From NCBI GenBank assembly GCA_001936135.1, contig CP012809.1:1351501-1415500 (forward strand): a stretch of 64,000 nucleotides of DNA, in the 5' to 3' direction. Below the pieces are notes generated by a model. It worked only from the letters and a program-made list of their open reading frames with translations, did not search any database and was not told the origin of the DNA. The position numbers were made by a program, and so were the translations under genes. Positions within the stretch are counted from its first letter, which is position 1, and each line of letters starts with the position of its first letter. The stretch is from Saccharomycopsis fibuligera x Saccharomycopsis cf. fibuligera (lineage: Eukaryota; Ascomycota; Saccharomycetes; Ascoideales; Saccharomycopsidaceae). Positions 50,505 through 62,432 of the stretch are shown here, one piece after another.

Positions 50505-50861
50505 GTGGCTGTATTATTACTGTGTACTACTATTTAAAAAACTGTTACTTGTTTGTCCTTGTCTGTGTGAATACCGTGTGTGTTTAATATTGTACTTATC
50601 AGAATTATTCTGTTCGCTGTTGTAGTAACTGTGTGTTTATACCTGTTTGGAGAACTATGTGAATGGTACAGTAGGCTAAATTCACGTGCCGATAGTGGTT
50701 AATTGCACGGCAATGCGATGAGCACAGCATCCGCTCAGACAGTACAGGTAATTATATATAATATATCTACATATACATTCCAGTTTCGTCCTCCTCTTCT
50801 TGCACCCTCCTCATTGACACACAGCATTGCTTCTCTCTTTTTTGTTGCCTTGCCTACAACC
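50505..50861. other. Spacer and promoter of the phosphoesterase gene
   Basis: 357 bases. An AT-alternating stretch at about 50750-50775 and a C/T-rich leader support translation starting at ATG 50862 and not at the upstream in-frame codons. Confidence 0.6.
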
Positions 50862-52817
50862 ATGGTGCTGGTTGTTGCTGTTCTACTTCTTTCGCTCTTT
50901 TCAGCCACTTTAGGTCATGGTTTTAACTTGTTCTTGGACAACCTAGAAGAGCTTGACCAACTTTCTCAACAGCTTAGTTTCCAACGGCAACAACAACTAA
51001 AGCAGCAAAACTTTGACATTGCTCAGCAGCCAAGTGCACGTAATCCAAAGACTAATGTCAAACTTAGACAATTGCAGTGGGGTAAAATTAATTTCTTGCA
51101 CACCACTGACACCCACGCTTGGTATGCTGGTCATTTGAATCAAAAGAATTATGGCGCTGACTGGGGTGACTATATCTCATTTGTTAAGCACCTTCGTGAT
51201 TATGCGGACTCTATTGGTGTAGATTTGATTGTGGTGGACTCAGGTGACAAACATGATGGTAATGGGCTAAGCGACGCTAGCGAAGTTAATGGTGAAGTTT
51301 CTACTAGGTTTTTCATCGAACTGGATTTTGACTTGTTGACTATTGGTAATCATGAATTGTACCTTGCTAGTAGTTCTCAACAAGAGTACGAGTTGGTGGT
51401 TGGAAAATTTAAGGACAAATATCTTGCTGCCAATGTTCAATATTTGGTGAATGACGAGTGGGTGGATTTTGGCGCCAAGTATAAAATATTCCAAACCAAA
51501 AACCAAAACTTGACAGTGTTATCGTTGGGATTTTTGTTTGATTTCAAAAAATTCAACGCATTGACTAAAGTAACAAGCGTTGAGCAAACGATTCAGCAGC
51601 CATGGTTTCACGAAGTGTTGCAACAAAATATCGGCAAAATTGATTTGATTGTTGTTGTGGGCCATTTACCTGTGCAAATCGTTGATGAATTCCCTGAAAT
51701 TGTTGCTATTCATAAGGCTATCAGGCAATATTATCCAAATATTGCCATTCAGTTCTTTGGAGGTCATAGTCATATTAGAGATTATACCAAATTGGACAAT
51801 CGATCTGTTGCATTGCAAAGCGGCAGATATTGTGAAACCGTAGGATTTTTAGGGGTCTCATTTCCAGAAGATTATCAAGAAAGCTCACAAAAGGGTCTTG
51901 TTGAATTCAACCGTCGCTACATTGATTTCAACTTGTATTCGTTCCATACGCATAGCAATAAGACCTATGATACTTTTCCCACAAAGAAAGGTAAAATCAT
52001 TACCAAGAACTTGGATATTCAAAGACATTTGCTCAACATCACTGAAGTTTACGGTTACGTTCCTCAAAGTTACTTAATCATTGATAATTCATACCCATCG
52101 ACGTCAAACTTGTATACATTTTTGGAAGACAACATTTTGCCTCGTTTGGTTAGTGACAATAAGAAAAAACGTGAGAACAAAACCTCTAGAGTGGTGCTTA
52201 TTAATTCAGGGTCCATTAGATATGATTTGTATAAAGGAGCATTTACTAAAGATACAATGTATATCGTATCACCATTTCAAAACAAATGGCTTTATTTGCC
52301 CAAACTTCCACTATGGAGAATCAAAATGGTAGTGGACATTTTGAATGGATTGGACTACATCTTTGCTGCAGACAAGGATATCCAGTCAAAACAATTTGAG
52401 CAAAATAACAACATCAACGTTGATTTACTTGCACCATTACAAAAACTAGCATACAACTCCAAAGCCATTGCAAGACCACCACTTTCAGATATCAAAGAAA
52501 GTGAAAATCTTGCGAAGGGTTACGTGACCTGCGATGATGATGGCTGCGATGGCGATGATACCCCGCATATCCCATACAGTCCTGAAGCAGTTGACAGCTC
52601 CCCAAACATTGTTAGATCAGTGGAAGTTGTGGATCACAATACTGAAGAAGTGGACTTTGTGTTTTACGATTTCTTGCAGTCTTACATTGTCTGGGCATTG
52701 GATCAGACTTTTGATGGAAGCGAACAGAAAAAGGGCGAGTATGAGTTCAAGCATTATGGAGGAGAAACTGTTGGTGAAATGCTTAAGGATTTTGTGATTG
52801 AAAACTGGGGTGTCTAA
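50862..52817 (+). CDS. Secretory calcineurin-like metallophosphoesterase / 5'-nucleotidase family (YHR202W-like)
   Basis: A 651-residue protein from ATG 50862; the frame runs further upstream, but the ATG at 50862 begins exactly with a signal peptide (MVLVVAVLLLSLFSATLGHG) and has ACAACCATGG context. The metallophosphoesterase motifs are present in order: HTTDTHAW (~80), DSGDKHDGNG (~126), GNHELY (~162), VVVGHLP (~265) and GGHSHIRD (~304). A 5'-nucleotidase C-terminal domain follows (LINSGSIRYDLYKG...MYIVSPFQN). The closest described relative is vacuolar Saccharomyces YHR202W. Hydrolysis of nucleotides or phosphoesters is expected in the secretory or vacuolar lumen; the substrate is not deducible. 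A Cys/Asp-rich loop (CDDDGCDGDD) is unusual. Confidence 0.85.
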   Translation: MVLVVAVLLLSLFSATLGHGFNLFLDNLEELDQLSQQLSFQRQQQLKQQNFDIAQQPSARNPKTNVKLRQLQWGKINFLHTTDTHAWYAGHLNQKNYGADWGDYISFVKHLRDYADSIGVDLIVVDSGDKHDGNGLSDASEVNGEVSTRFFIELDFDLLTIGNHELYLASSSQQEYELVVGKFKDKYLAANVQYLVNDEWVDFGAKYKIFQTKNQNLTVLSLGFLFDFKKFNALTKVTSVEQTIQQPWFHEVLQQNIGKIDLIVVVGHLPVQIVDEFPEIVAIHKAIRQYYPNIAIQFFGGHSHIRDYTKLDNRSVALQSGRYCETVGFLGVSFPEDYQESSQKGLVEFNRRYIDFNLYSFHTHSNKTYDTFPTKKGKIITKNLDIQRHLLNITEVYGYVPQSYLIIDNSYPSTSNLYTFLEDNILPRLVSDNKKKRENKTSRVVLINSGSIRYDLYKGAFTKDTMYIVSPFQNKWLYLPKLPLWRIKMVVDILNGLDYIFAADKDIQSKQFEQNNNINVDLLAPLQKLAYNSKAIARPPLSDIKESENLAKGYVTCDDDGCDGDDTPHIPYSPEAVDSSPNIVRSVEVVDHNTEEVDFVFYDFLQSYIVWALDQTFDGSEQKKGEYEFKHYGGETVGEMLKDFVIENWGV

Positions 52818-53423
52818 ACCATTCTATTGAGCTCTCGCTATTATATTCTTCCATTCTTTAATTTTCTATTTTTTTTTTTCAAAATTTTTGCTATTCAATA
52901 TAAATATACAGCTTTTGCGCTTTAGCTGCGAACGTAAATAGAAGTCCGGCAGTTTTATGGCTATACTTCATAAACTATTCAGTAGCTTCCGTAAATTTAT
53001 TGCCATACATGTATATTCTCATTCCAAATAGCTCCTCTGAAAAGTAATTAGTCTCTTCAGTAGAATAGAAGACGCGCGCGTAGCAAAAAGAGCGGTTTCT
53101 GCCACGTTCAGTGTTTTTTGCTGCGATTTGTTTTTCTTCCATCGAAACTTCAAAATATCCAAACAGACGCACACAATACACACTGGCTGTGAATCCCAGG
53201 CTTAGCTACTGGTTGAAACATTGTTTTGCTACTTGTGGATGTCGTGTCCGTTGACCATTGTTTTCCATTTGCTAAATTAATTGAATTGTATTCCTATCCA
53301 CGGTTTGTCATTTTTTCTCAATTTCATTTTTTTTTTTTTTTTGTTTCTCAATCAATTCAACAAAGTCAAAAACTAGCTCTACTGTACCTCAATCACATTG
53401 ACAATTGAAAGCGCATACCCAAG
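52818..53423. other. Intergenic spacer; PMT4 promoter
   Basis: 606 bases. T-rich tracts are at 52869-52880 and 53329-53342, and the leader before ATG 53424 is A/C-rich. No gene is seen. Confidence 0.6.
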
Positions 53424-55760
53424 ATGGCCCCTAGCGGAACATTAAAGAAAAGACTGGGCAAAAATGATAGCAAAGCTAACTTGAAAGCTGCATCAGCTGC
53501 ATCTACCCAGCCAGTTGAGAAGAAAATTCATCTGACCCCCAAAGCAGTTTCCCTCAGTAATCCAACCAAACTCCCAGAACCAGAATACAAGTACAAACTT
53601 GCCTTGTACTTTATCACCGCGGTTGCCTTCATTTCACGTTTTTATTCCATCAACTACCCTAATGAAGTCGTATTTGATGAAGTACATTTTGGTAAATTTG
53701 CCTCTTACTATTTACAAAGAACCTACTTCTTCGATTTGCATCCACCATTTGCCAAGTTGCTTATCGCTTTCGTTGGTTGGATAATTGGATATGATGGGAA
53801 ATTCAAATTCGACAACATTGGTGACAACTATATTGATAACAACGTGCCATACATTGCTTATAGATCCCTAAGTGCTATTCAAGGTTCAATTACTGTGCCA
53901 ATTATCTTTTTAACTTTGAAAGAATCCAACTATAGAGTGATTTCATGTCTTTTCGCTGCAATTTTGGTGCTTTTTGATAATGCACATGTTGCAGAAACTA
54001 GATTAATCTTATTGGACGCTACATTGAATCTTACTGTGGCATTATCAATTTATTCATACGTGAAGTTCTCCAAAGAACGTAAAAATCCATTTAGTTTTGG
54101 ATGGTGGAAATGGCTTGTATTAACCGGAGTGTCATTGTCTTTGGTGATTTCTACTAAATATGTTGGGGTCTTCACATTCTTCATGATTGGCCTTGCAGTG
54201 TTAATTGATCTATGGGACATTTTGGATGTTAAAAAGGGAAACACTTTAGAATATTTTGGTAAACACTTTTTGGCTAGATTTGTCAGTTTAGTTGTTTTCC
54301 CATTCATTTTGTATTTGGGATGGTTTTGGATTCATTTTGCCGTGTTGACCAAATCTGGTCCTGGTGATCCATTCATGTCACCAGAATTCCAAGAAACGCT
54401 TGCTGATTCACCATTAGCCAGAGAATCTAAACAAATTAACTATTACGATTCTTTAACTTTAAAACATAAGGACACCGAGGCATTTTTGCATTCACATAAT
54501 GCACAATATCCATTGAGGTATGAAGATGGAAGAATCTCGTCTCAAGGTCAACAAGTCACTGCATTCAATGGGGAAGAATTTGATGATAACAACTACTGGC
54601 AAATTTTACCAGCTAAGGATTTCAAAGAAGAATTCACTACCGGTCAACCAGTCAAATTAGGTGATACTATTAGATTGTACCACCCAGCTACCAAATCCTT
54701 CCTCTTGACTCATGATGTCGCTTCACCATATTACCCAACCAATGAAGAATTCACCACGGTTGACCAAGAACAAGCATTTGGTGAAAAGTACAACTTTACC
54801 CTCTTCAAGCTTGAATCTTTCGACAAGAAACATGGTGATTTGAAAACCAAAGGATCAATTTTTAAAGTGTTGCATGTACCAACCGTGGTAGCCATGTGGA
54901 CTCACAACGACAAATTATTACCAGATTGGGGGTTCAATCAACAAGAAGTCAATGGTAACAAGAAACTAGGCGAAGGAGCCAATTTATGGTTTTTTAACAG
55001 TATCGTTGGCTTGAGTCAAGATGACCCAAGAGCTCATTATGTGCCTAAGCAAATCAAACATATTCCATTTTTGAAGAAATGGTACGAATTGCAAAGATTG
55101 ATGTTTTATCATAACAACAAGCTATCAGCTGATCATCCATTTGCTTCGAGTCCTGAAAGTTGGCCATTTTCGTTGAGCGGGGTTTCATTTTGGACTAAAG
55201 ATACCACCAAGCAACAGATCTATTTCATTGGAAACATTTGCGGCTTCTGGATTCAAGTTTCATTTATTGCCATTTATATTGGATTGGTGATTGCTGATCA
55301 ATTGACTAGAAGAAGAGAGTACTTTACTTTGAGTGATTTATCAAGAAACAGATTATACAACAGTTTAGGATTTTTCTTCATTGGATGGTGTGCTCATTAT
55401 TTCCCATTCTTCTTGATGAACCGTCAAAAATTCTTGCATCATTATTTGCCTGCTCATTTGATTGCTTCTGAATTTGCTGGAGCAGCACTAGAGTTTGTGT
55501 TTAGTGACAACCGTGGTGAAGCATTACTTACTGATGAAGAAATTGAGGAAGCCAAGAGGGAGAAACTGCAAAATACCAAGAAATCTAAAATTATTGAGGT
55601 AAATAAGGCTACTTTTGCCATTGCTTTTGTTGTGTTGAGTGCAGTTATTGTTTGGTGTTTTGTGTTTTTTGCTCCATTGACTTATGGTAATAGAGGATTA
55701 AGCGTTGCTGAAGTTTTGAATAGAAAATGGCTTAACATGACTTTGCATTTTGCCAAATGA
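53424..55760 (+). CDS. PMT4: Dolichyl-phosphate-mannose:protein O-mannosyltransferase Pmt4
   Basis: A 778-residue polytopic ER membrane protein from ATG 53424. The luminal loop 1 motif VFDEVHFGKFASYYLQRTYF (~82-101) holds the essential Asp-Glu. DLHPPFAKL follows, then INYYDSLTLKHKDTEAFLHSH, which opens three MIR repeats (~335-530). The C-terminal region NKLSADHPFASSPESWPFSL, then MNRQKFLHHYLPAHLIA, is diagnostic. Residue-by-residue similarity to Saccharomyces Pmt4 (762) is high throughout, distinguishing it from Pmt1/Pmt2. Pmt4 acts as a homodimer and adds the first mannose to Ser/Thr of membrane-anchored proteins, including GPI proteins. The first ~55 residues are a variable cytosolic tail. 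Confidence 0.96.
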   Translation: MAPSGTLKKRLGKNDSKANLKAASAASTQPVEKKIHLTPKAVSLSNPTKLPEPEYKYKLALYFITAVAFISRFYSINYPNEVVFDEVHFGKFASYYLQRTYFFDLHPPFAKLLIAFVGWIIGYDGKFKFDNIGDNYIDNNVPYIAYRSLSAIQGSITVPIIFLTLKESNYRVISCLFAAILVLFDNAHVAETRLILLDATLNLTVALSIYSYVKFSKERKNPFSFGWWKWLVLTGVSLSLVISTKYVGVFTFFMIGLAVLIDLWDILDVKKGNTLEYFGKHFLARFVSLVVFPFILYLGWFWIHFAVLTKSGPGDPFMSPEFQETLADSPLARESKQINYYDSLTLKHKDTEAFLHSHNAQYPLRYEDGRISSQGQQVTAFNGEEFDDNNYWQILPAKDFKEEFTTGQPVKLGDTIRLYHPATKSFLLTHDVASPYYPTNEEFTTVDQEQAFGEKYNFTLFKLESFDKKHGDLKTKGSIFKVLHVPTVVAMWTHNDKLLPDWGFNQQEVNGNKKLGEGANLWFFNSIVGLSQDDPRAHYVPKQIKHIPFLKKWYELQRLMFYHNNKLSADHPFASSPESWPFSLSGVSFWTKDTTKQQIYFIGNICGFWIQVSFIAIYIGLVIADQLTRRREYFTLSDLSRNRLYNSLGFFFIGWCAHYFPFFLMNRQKFLHHYLPAHLIASEFAGAALEFVFSDNRGEALLTDEEIEEAKREKLQNTKKSKIIEVNKATFAIAFVVLSAVIVWCFVFFAPLTYGNRGLSVAEVLNRKWLNMTLHFAK

Positions 55761-55864
55761 GTGGCGGCTACAGAAGCTGTTTATATATTTAGAAAGATGT
55801 ATAATACATGATGAAAATTTATTATGAAAAAGCAGGTAAAAAGGAGAGAAAGGTGCAATATACC

Positions 55865-56944
55865 TCACATTGTAGGATACTGAAGCACTCTATGAATTCT
55901 TTGGTTAATTTCAATAAAGTCCGGTTCGTTGCTTGGAGTAATTATGCCATGTCTGATCAAAAAATCGATAATAACTACTGCACAATTTGGTTTAAAATCG
56001 CCTTTTTGCAAAGCAGCAATGGTTTCATTCACTGTCATCAAAGTAAACCCAAACACTTCATCATCATTAATTTGGGGACCAACAACTTTTCCATCATCAT
56101 TAATCTCGCCGAATTGCAAATCGTAAATGAATTCACATTCTGGCTGGATAAAATGTTCTTCATCATGACTCACGTCATACTCAAAACTTTGGTTTGGTTT
56201 CTCTGGAGAAAACAAATACGTAATCACCCCCACGGATCGCACATTCTTATCAACGTAACTCTTATCTAGCCCAGCTTCTTCTTTAGATTCTTTCACCACC
56301 GTGTCGTAGATGGAATAAGGATAAGCAATTCCGCCAGCGATAGTGTTGTCCAATTTTCCAGGGAATGTTGGCTTAGTGAGTGACCTTTTAGCGATCCAAA
56401 GTTTAAGTTGGCCATCTTGGGAAAGTTGGGGTGGGATGTAGCCGTTGATGTGGACACCGTACATGGCAATACCGAGAGCTGGAGCTAAGCTTCTTTCAAC
56501 AAGAAAGTAAGGGGTCCTTGCCGGATAGTAGCAGACAAATTTTTCATTACGCCACCCTTTGGTAAGATAGGCGCCTAGATTACCACCATTGGTTTTGCCA
56601 GTGGTGTTGCCGCTGGCATTGCTGTTGGTTTTGATGGTAGATTTGAGATATTCAGCGATTTGGTCAAGAGCATGGTTACGTTTTTCAAAAGTGTCGAGAC
56701 CAGGTTTGAGTTGAACAAATCCAGAGGCTTGATCGAAGTTGAGATACTTGTGAAGGTACTGCTTGTAATGTTGCAAGAGAGTGTCGTAGACAGATGGGAT
56801 AATGCGGCCAATTTCTTGACGGCCGTCGTGGGAAAGGAGCTGGTAAGTGGTCTTTTGGACGTTTTCATATTCAGCAGCATCGCGTGGGTAAGGGAGAACA
56901 TCAACTTGGTTGACCAAGTCAAGGTAGGAATATTTATTTGTCAT
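55865..56944 (-). CDS. Nudix hydrolase with DUF4743 N-terminus (YJR142W type, thiamine-diphosphate repair)
   Basis: A 359-residue protein from an ATG read at 56944. The N-terminal half is the family-specific domain (LLSHDGRQEIGRIIPSVYD, CYYPARTPYFLVERS), and the Nudix fold follows from GIAMYGVHINGY. The Nudix box is GGIAYPYSIYDTVVKESKEEAGL (~200-222), with KESKEEAG standing for REUXEEXG and keeping the metal-binding Glu residues. Relatives include yeast YJR142W and plant Nudix 20/24, reported to remove damaged (oxo/oxy) thiamine diphosphate; similarity to thiamine pyrophosphokinase fusions is also known. It ends 104 bases from the PMT4 stop (tail-to-tail) and is divergent from TSC1. Confidence 0.88.
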   Translation of the reverse strand: MTNKYSYLDLVNQVDVLPYPRDAAEYENVQKTTYQLLSHDGRQEIGRIIPSVYDTLLQHYKQYLHKYLNFDQASGFVQLKPGLDTFEKRNHALDQIAEYLKSTIKTNSNASGNTTGKTNGGNLGAYLTKGWRNEKFVCYYPARTPYFLVERSLAPALGIAMYGVHINGYIPPQLSQDGQLKLWIAKRSLTKPTFPGKLDNTIAGGIAYPYSIYDTVVKESKEEAGLDKSYVDKNVRSVGVITYLFSPEKPNQSFEYDVSHDEEHFIQPECEFIYDLQFGEINDDGKVVGPQINDDEVFGFTLMTVNETIAALQKGDFKPNCAVVIIDFLIRHGIITPSNEPDFIEINQRIHRVLQYPTM

Positions 56945-57524
56945 AGTTACGGGGAGTAGTGGCTGTTATTGGTGCTTGATAACTGATGAATAAAGAGCTC
57001 TTGTTTTGGGCAATTGTCACGGTTGGATGTTGTGATTAACTTGAGCGTTATTTGGCGATATTATGTAATGTGCTGCGGCTGTATTAGGTAATAGTGGTGG
57101 TCCATACTGTTTTAATGGTCTCCTGGGAGCTGCGGTTGGCGAATACAGTGCCTTTAATGGTCATTGCTGTTGTATATTAACTAGTTTCTCGCCCGGTGGT
57201 TATTCATTAAGTGTTGTGGATGCTGGTGGAGCAGTGTGCGGCTGGTTGTGTTTACAGTGGTAATATTGAGGCAGTCAGGTGAGAAAACTACTAAATTAAA
57301 AATTCAAATCACCAACTAAGCGCCGTCCGAGGGAACTGCCATGGCAAGATATTATGGCTTAAGATAATACACTGGATAGCACCACAGGGCAGTATCAACA
57401 CTACTCTTTCCATAGCGTATCATTTTGCCAGCTAACTGTCCCCAACGTCACTACACCAAAGACACACAGTGCTTTCCAGAGCTTAGCGGCCCCATTACCA
57501 CAAATCATCAATCACCAATCCATA
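56945..57524. other. Divergent promoter of the Nudix gene and TSC1
   Basis: 580 bases containing GTGGT/TGGT-rich stretches and a GC-rich block near 57318-57350. No gene or clear TATA box is assigned. Confidence 0.55.
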
Positions 57525-59702
57525 ATGGCGGGGCAAGCTTCTCGTAAAGCTCTCTTGAAGGCCATCGACCTGGCCTTCAGTTCAACACTGCCCAACGCCT
57601 TATCCTTACCTCTTCCTGAACCTCTTCTTGCACAGATAGAAAAGTTTAAAAGAGAAAATAACAACGACGAAACCCTCAAGCAGCTAATCGACCTCGACTT
57701 CAGCCACGACCTATACCAAATATGCTCCCAAGCGACCGCCACCAACAAGAAGAACCAAGCGGTCTTCATCCACATCTTAGCCTTGCTTACTCCATATATC
57801 TTGAACTACAAGTCTTTACTCTACTGGGTCAATCAATGCTTGACTAACGCTCTCAATTCTCCCGGCATGCCCAATGACTTGGTACTTGCTTCAAGGCATT
57901 TTTTGAAATCCGTATTGACCAATAGCCATTTGTCCTTCGCCAACACAGTGCCCAAGTCCTACGAAAAGCTAACCAATATCAGATTGCGAAACTCTTGTTA
58001 CTTGTTCAGAATATTACTCAACATATATTTTAACAACGACTTGAATTTCTACAAGCACAACCATGTAGTATCCATACAAGTGGCTAATGATTTGACCTTG
58101 TCTACAAAGCACGTAATCATTGATCAGCAAGCGGCAGAACAGCAGCAGCAGCAACGACAGCAGCAACAAGATCAGCAAAGTCGGCGAGATCAAACAGAAC
58201 TGGAAAATGTCAAACAATTGGAATCTCACGAAGCTAAAAGATTTATCAACTTGAACATTAGAGCACTTTTACAGGAATTTATGATATATGATGCCAAATT
58301 AGGGTTTGAAATATTTGACGATTACATCAAAGATCCAGAAATACGGCTAGATGTCTTGAGTTTGATCATGAATCTTCTTTGTCAACAGGCAAATATATTG
58401 AATGTTGAAATATTGAAAAGTGACCTAAATTCAGATTTGAAAGCTAAGGAGAAATCTTTTTTTCGCACTTTAGTTGAAGCAACCTCCGAGGCTGAACAGC
58501 GCAACAGACTGGACATTAATTCAGAAGATTTAAAAAATAAAATCATAAATATCCACGACAGAACCCAGGGCTCCATGCGTTTTAATATCAACATCAATGA
58601 AATTATCCATAGCAATTTATTTCGCTCAATCTGTAATTGTCTTCTTTATGACAATGATGTGTTAATCATTAATTATTCTTTATTAATCTTAGTCACCATA
58701 GTGCCCAACTTTGTCAAAAACTTCAACAAAATCATACCATTGTTGTTAATCATATATGCTCGTCTAATAACATGGAATAAAAATTTGAAAGTTTTTGTTA
58801 GCTTCAAATACAACAATTTGCAAGCTGAACTTGATGAGCGATTTAAGCAAATAATTGATACCTCAACCGCCACCGAATTTGATTTTATGCAACACATAAC
58901 AGACGCATACTTGAAGAGCAATGGTAATGGCGACTTTCCTTCCTCCAAAACTGATACTGATAATACTGATAATACTGAACATACCAATAATGGACTCGTT
59001 GGAAAAAACTTCACGGGAATCAGAAAGACAACCGGTATTGCTCCCCCTATCTTAAATAATAGCGATTTGACAGAATGGACAGTTGTTTATAAAAATGTTA
59101 ATGGCGCTACATTTGAATACAAAAGTGCTGGTAAACTCTTTACCCTTTTATATGGGTTAGTGCCAAATTGTCTCTTTGGATTCTTGAAGTCACCGTTGGA
59201 TTTCTGCCATAAACAGCTCGACATTGAACTTAACGAATTCATTGAATCTGAGCACTTATCGTTTTTCAATGATGCCGAAATCTTATTAAATTCCAAAGCA
59301 ATAGCTGCAAACCATTTATTCAATCCCGACTTGCTCACTTATACCGTCAATGATGAGCTTGGAGATCATTTCTGGGAATGGGAAAAAGATTACAAGTCAG
59401 AAACCGCTACCGAAATATTATGGCACTGTCTTAAATTTGACCGTAATGTTAGTTTGGAATTCCATTTCCCACCAGATAGCATGATTAATCAAAACATTCT
59501 TAAATTGTTTTTTGACAAATCAATCGATTTGAGAACTACTAATTTTTCTAGTTATGAGAAAAAGCTAGATAATGTCAATGAATTGTTTAGACTTATCAAT
59601 TTGTACAAAGTGGAATTATACGGTTATGATTTTAATTATCATAAAGCGAATTCTAGTACTGGCGCATCTGCCTATCAAAATAGCTCACATCATAATAGTA
59701 GC

Positions 59703-59741
<39 letters not shown>

Positions 59742-60295
59742 GTTGGCTCACCTTTAACGTTAGCAAGTATGACGGGAAGTTATCTTGAATCTCCTGCATT
59801 GGGGCCTAATGATACAGTTAACTCCAACGTTACCAACAGACAAGCATCGATTTTCAACAAACATTACACTTTAAACAGCAACAATAAACAGCGCAAGCAT
59901 AGTATTGTCTCAACCACTAGCGATTCCATCAAAGATGCAATTGAAAACTCAGAGTCTAGTGATATCTTGTCTATTTTGAATAAACAGGAGCAGTTGTTTT
60001 CAAACAAGGAAAACAACAGCAGTGGTGATAAAAGACCAGATTCTGCTGCTATGCAACATTATAATCATTATGATATGCAGCAACATCCAACAAATTCAGC
60101 AGTTAACTCGCCTACCACTATGCCTCATGGTAGTGGTGGTGTTGGGTCTGTTGTCAATTCACCAAAATTTGTGCCTCTTGATGCTATTCCTCTGATGGCA
60201 TCATGGGGCCACAGCGGTCAACATCACAGTTCTGTGGGTATAACACTGCCACAACTGGCTTCAGCAGGAACCGGATCAACAGGGATAGCAGCAGC

Positions 60296-60329
<34 letters not shown>

Positions 60330-61836
60330 GTTGGTAATAAAAACAGTATCAGCACTAGCATCAGCTCAGCAAATGTGCTTAAATTGCAACAAGAAAATAA
60401 AGAACTTAACGAAAGTTTGAAATATTACAAGCGTGAGCTTTTATTATTGGACAATGATCTTCAATTCACCAACTTGGTACGGTTGATCAACAATAATGAG
60501 TTAGAAAAATTGAAAAACAAGAAATTTACAGGATTTCTTGATGCGACAAAAGCCAACAAGTTGGAACTTTTGAAACATGAAGATCTCAAAAGTCAAAGAG
60601 TTCATTTGATGGATTCATACAAAAAAATTTCTCGAGAATATGCTATCACTTTATCAAGAAAACGGAAGAATGATACATTGAATTTGAACAAGATCAAAGA
60701 ATTAAGGGATGAGAATTTGACTTTAGAAATGAATATTTCGGAAGCTAGGAAAGAAATTGAAGATCAGAGGAAAAATATCTCTGACTTTAAAAAAGTTATT
60801 AATGATAAAGACACTTTGATTGTTAATTTGCAAAATGGAATTAGTTATCTTAAAGCGCAAGAAGAGTTGGCTAAAGAGGCCCAACAAGGTCAAGAAGACG
60901 CAGAATTAATCAGTGAGAAAGCATTAATTAGTGAAACACCACAGCTTGACGACAATGTCAGTGTCAATGTTAATGTCAACAGCGAGCAGCAAAAAATTAA
61001 TAATAAGTCTGCTAATCAATTTGAAGAAATAAAAGATAAGGAAGCAGAAGCTATCGGTGAGTTGCACGGCAAGATCAACAAACTTTATGAAAAAAAGGAA
61101 TATTTCAAAGGAGCGGAAAGAAAAGCTAAAAAAGAACTAAAAATATTGAAAAGGGGAATAAATGGCCGAATTGAAGAATTAACCAATTTGCATAATGAAA
61201 ACTTAAAAGAGTTACAATCAGAATGCTTACTGAGACTAGAAAGCAATAACAAGGAAATTAAACAACTCAAGCATAAAGTCAAACAATTATCTAGAACAAT
61301 AGTGGCAAAAAATCAAGACATTCAACGGTTGAATAAACAGTTAGTTGAACATACAAAGGACTGCAAGCCAATTTCCATTAGAGATGATATTCCAACGTAT
61401 AGGGAAATGTTCTTTGATGATAGACATAGCGTACTAGAGAATAAGAGTCTTTATTCCACCAACAGTAACAGTAACAATCATAATAATAATTATAATAATA
61501 AAAACCTTAAGAGTCCAAGAAATTCAGCAGTTCACCCCAATACTGTCCCAGGATCTGGTACAAAAATCAATAGAAAACCATCAATTGCTCATTCGCATCA
61601 TCCTTTGCAAATTGTTGATAATTCATACTCTCCATTATTATACCCATCAATTAGCAACAGCAGTACCGGAGGAGCTCATAATGCCATTTCTTTGCAACCT
61701 ACCAATAGCAATAGCAATTCTGGTAACAATGACAGTACTTTTGAATTACCAAAAATGAAGAAACTAGATCTATCGGCAACCCGTCAACCATCAGCATTCA
61801 GTACAGTATCAGGGGTATCTTCAACATCTGCTATTG

Positions 61837-61872
<36 letters not shown>

Positions 61873-62432
61873 GTCCATCAGCAGTGTCTGCGTCTGCATT
61901 AGCTTCAAATTCTGCGACTCCGGTGGTCAGCCAAAATGATAGTTTTGTCACCGCTTTGTCTTCAAGAAATGCCACTACTAATTTTATCAATAATAATAAT
62001 ATTAATAGCAATGGCAATGATAGGGAAATGGTAGTTGATGGCGATCATATCGTTAGCGAGGCTCATGACGGCAACGGCGGCAACAAAAGCGATGAACACG
62101 ATAACAATAATGACGATAATAATGAAAACTTACAACAGTGCCGCCAACAGCAGCCACAAAAACAAACCACAATTGTCAAAAGTCATGCACATAAACTATA
62201 CCTATCAAGACCAGAAGATCCATCAAGTATGGTAGATGCCACCACGACCACCACTACTGGAAGTGGCAATGTTAATGTTAGCGCTAGTGCTAACATTACC
62301 CCGATAACTAGTTATTCAAGCGCCGGCACGACGGCTAATAACGATAGTGTTGAAAGAGGAGAAAGAATAGAGACTCCTGAACCGCAGCGGAGAGTAAGAA
62401 GTGGATCTCTCAGAAGGGTGTTTCAACGGTGA
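57525..62432 (+). CDS. TSC1: Hamartin (Tsc1) homolog
   Basis: A 1635-residue protein from ATG 57525. The N-terminal helical domain (~1-640) carries the hamartin signature at ~364-410: LFRSICNCLLYDNDVLIINY, then LLILVTIVPNF and ARLITWN. Human TSC1 reads LFPSLLKCLKTDTDVVVLTT, LVLITMLPMI and GRLASWN at the same spacing. The next block, GKLFTLLYGLVPNCLFGFL (~535), matches human [20 protein letters not shown]. Low-complexity Ser/Asn regions (poly-N ~725-740, poly-T ~925-940) follow, then a long coiled coil (~950-1280), then a ~350-residue Asn/Ser/Thr tail. Hamartin stabilises Tsc2, the GAP for Rheb, upstream of TORC1. Saccharomyces lacks Tsc1/Tsc2, whereas fission yeast and Candida retain the pathway. 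It is longer than S. pombe Tsc1 (~900) because of the low-complexity segments. Confidence 0.88.
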
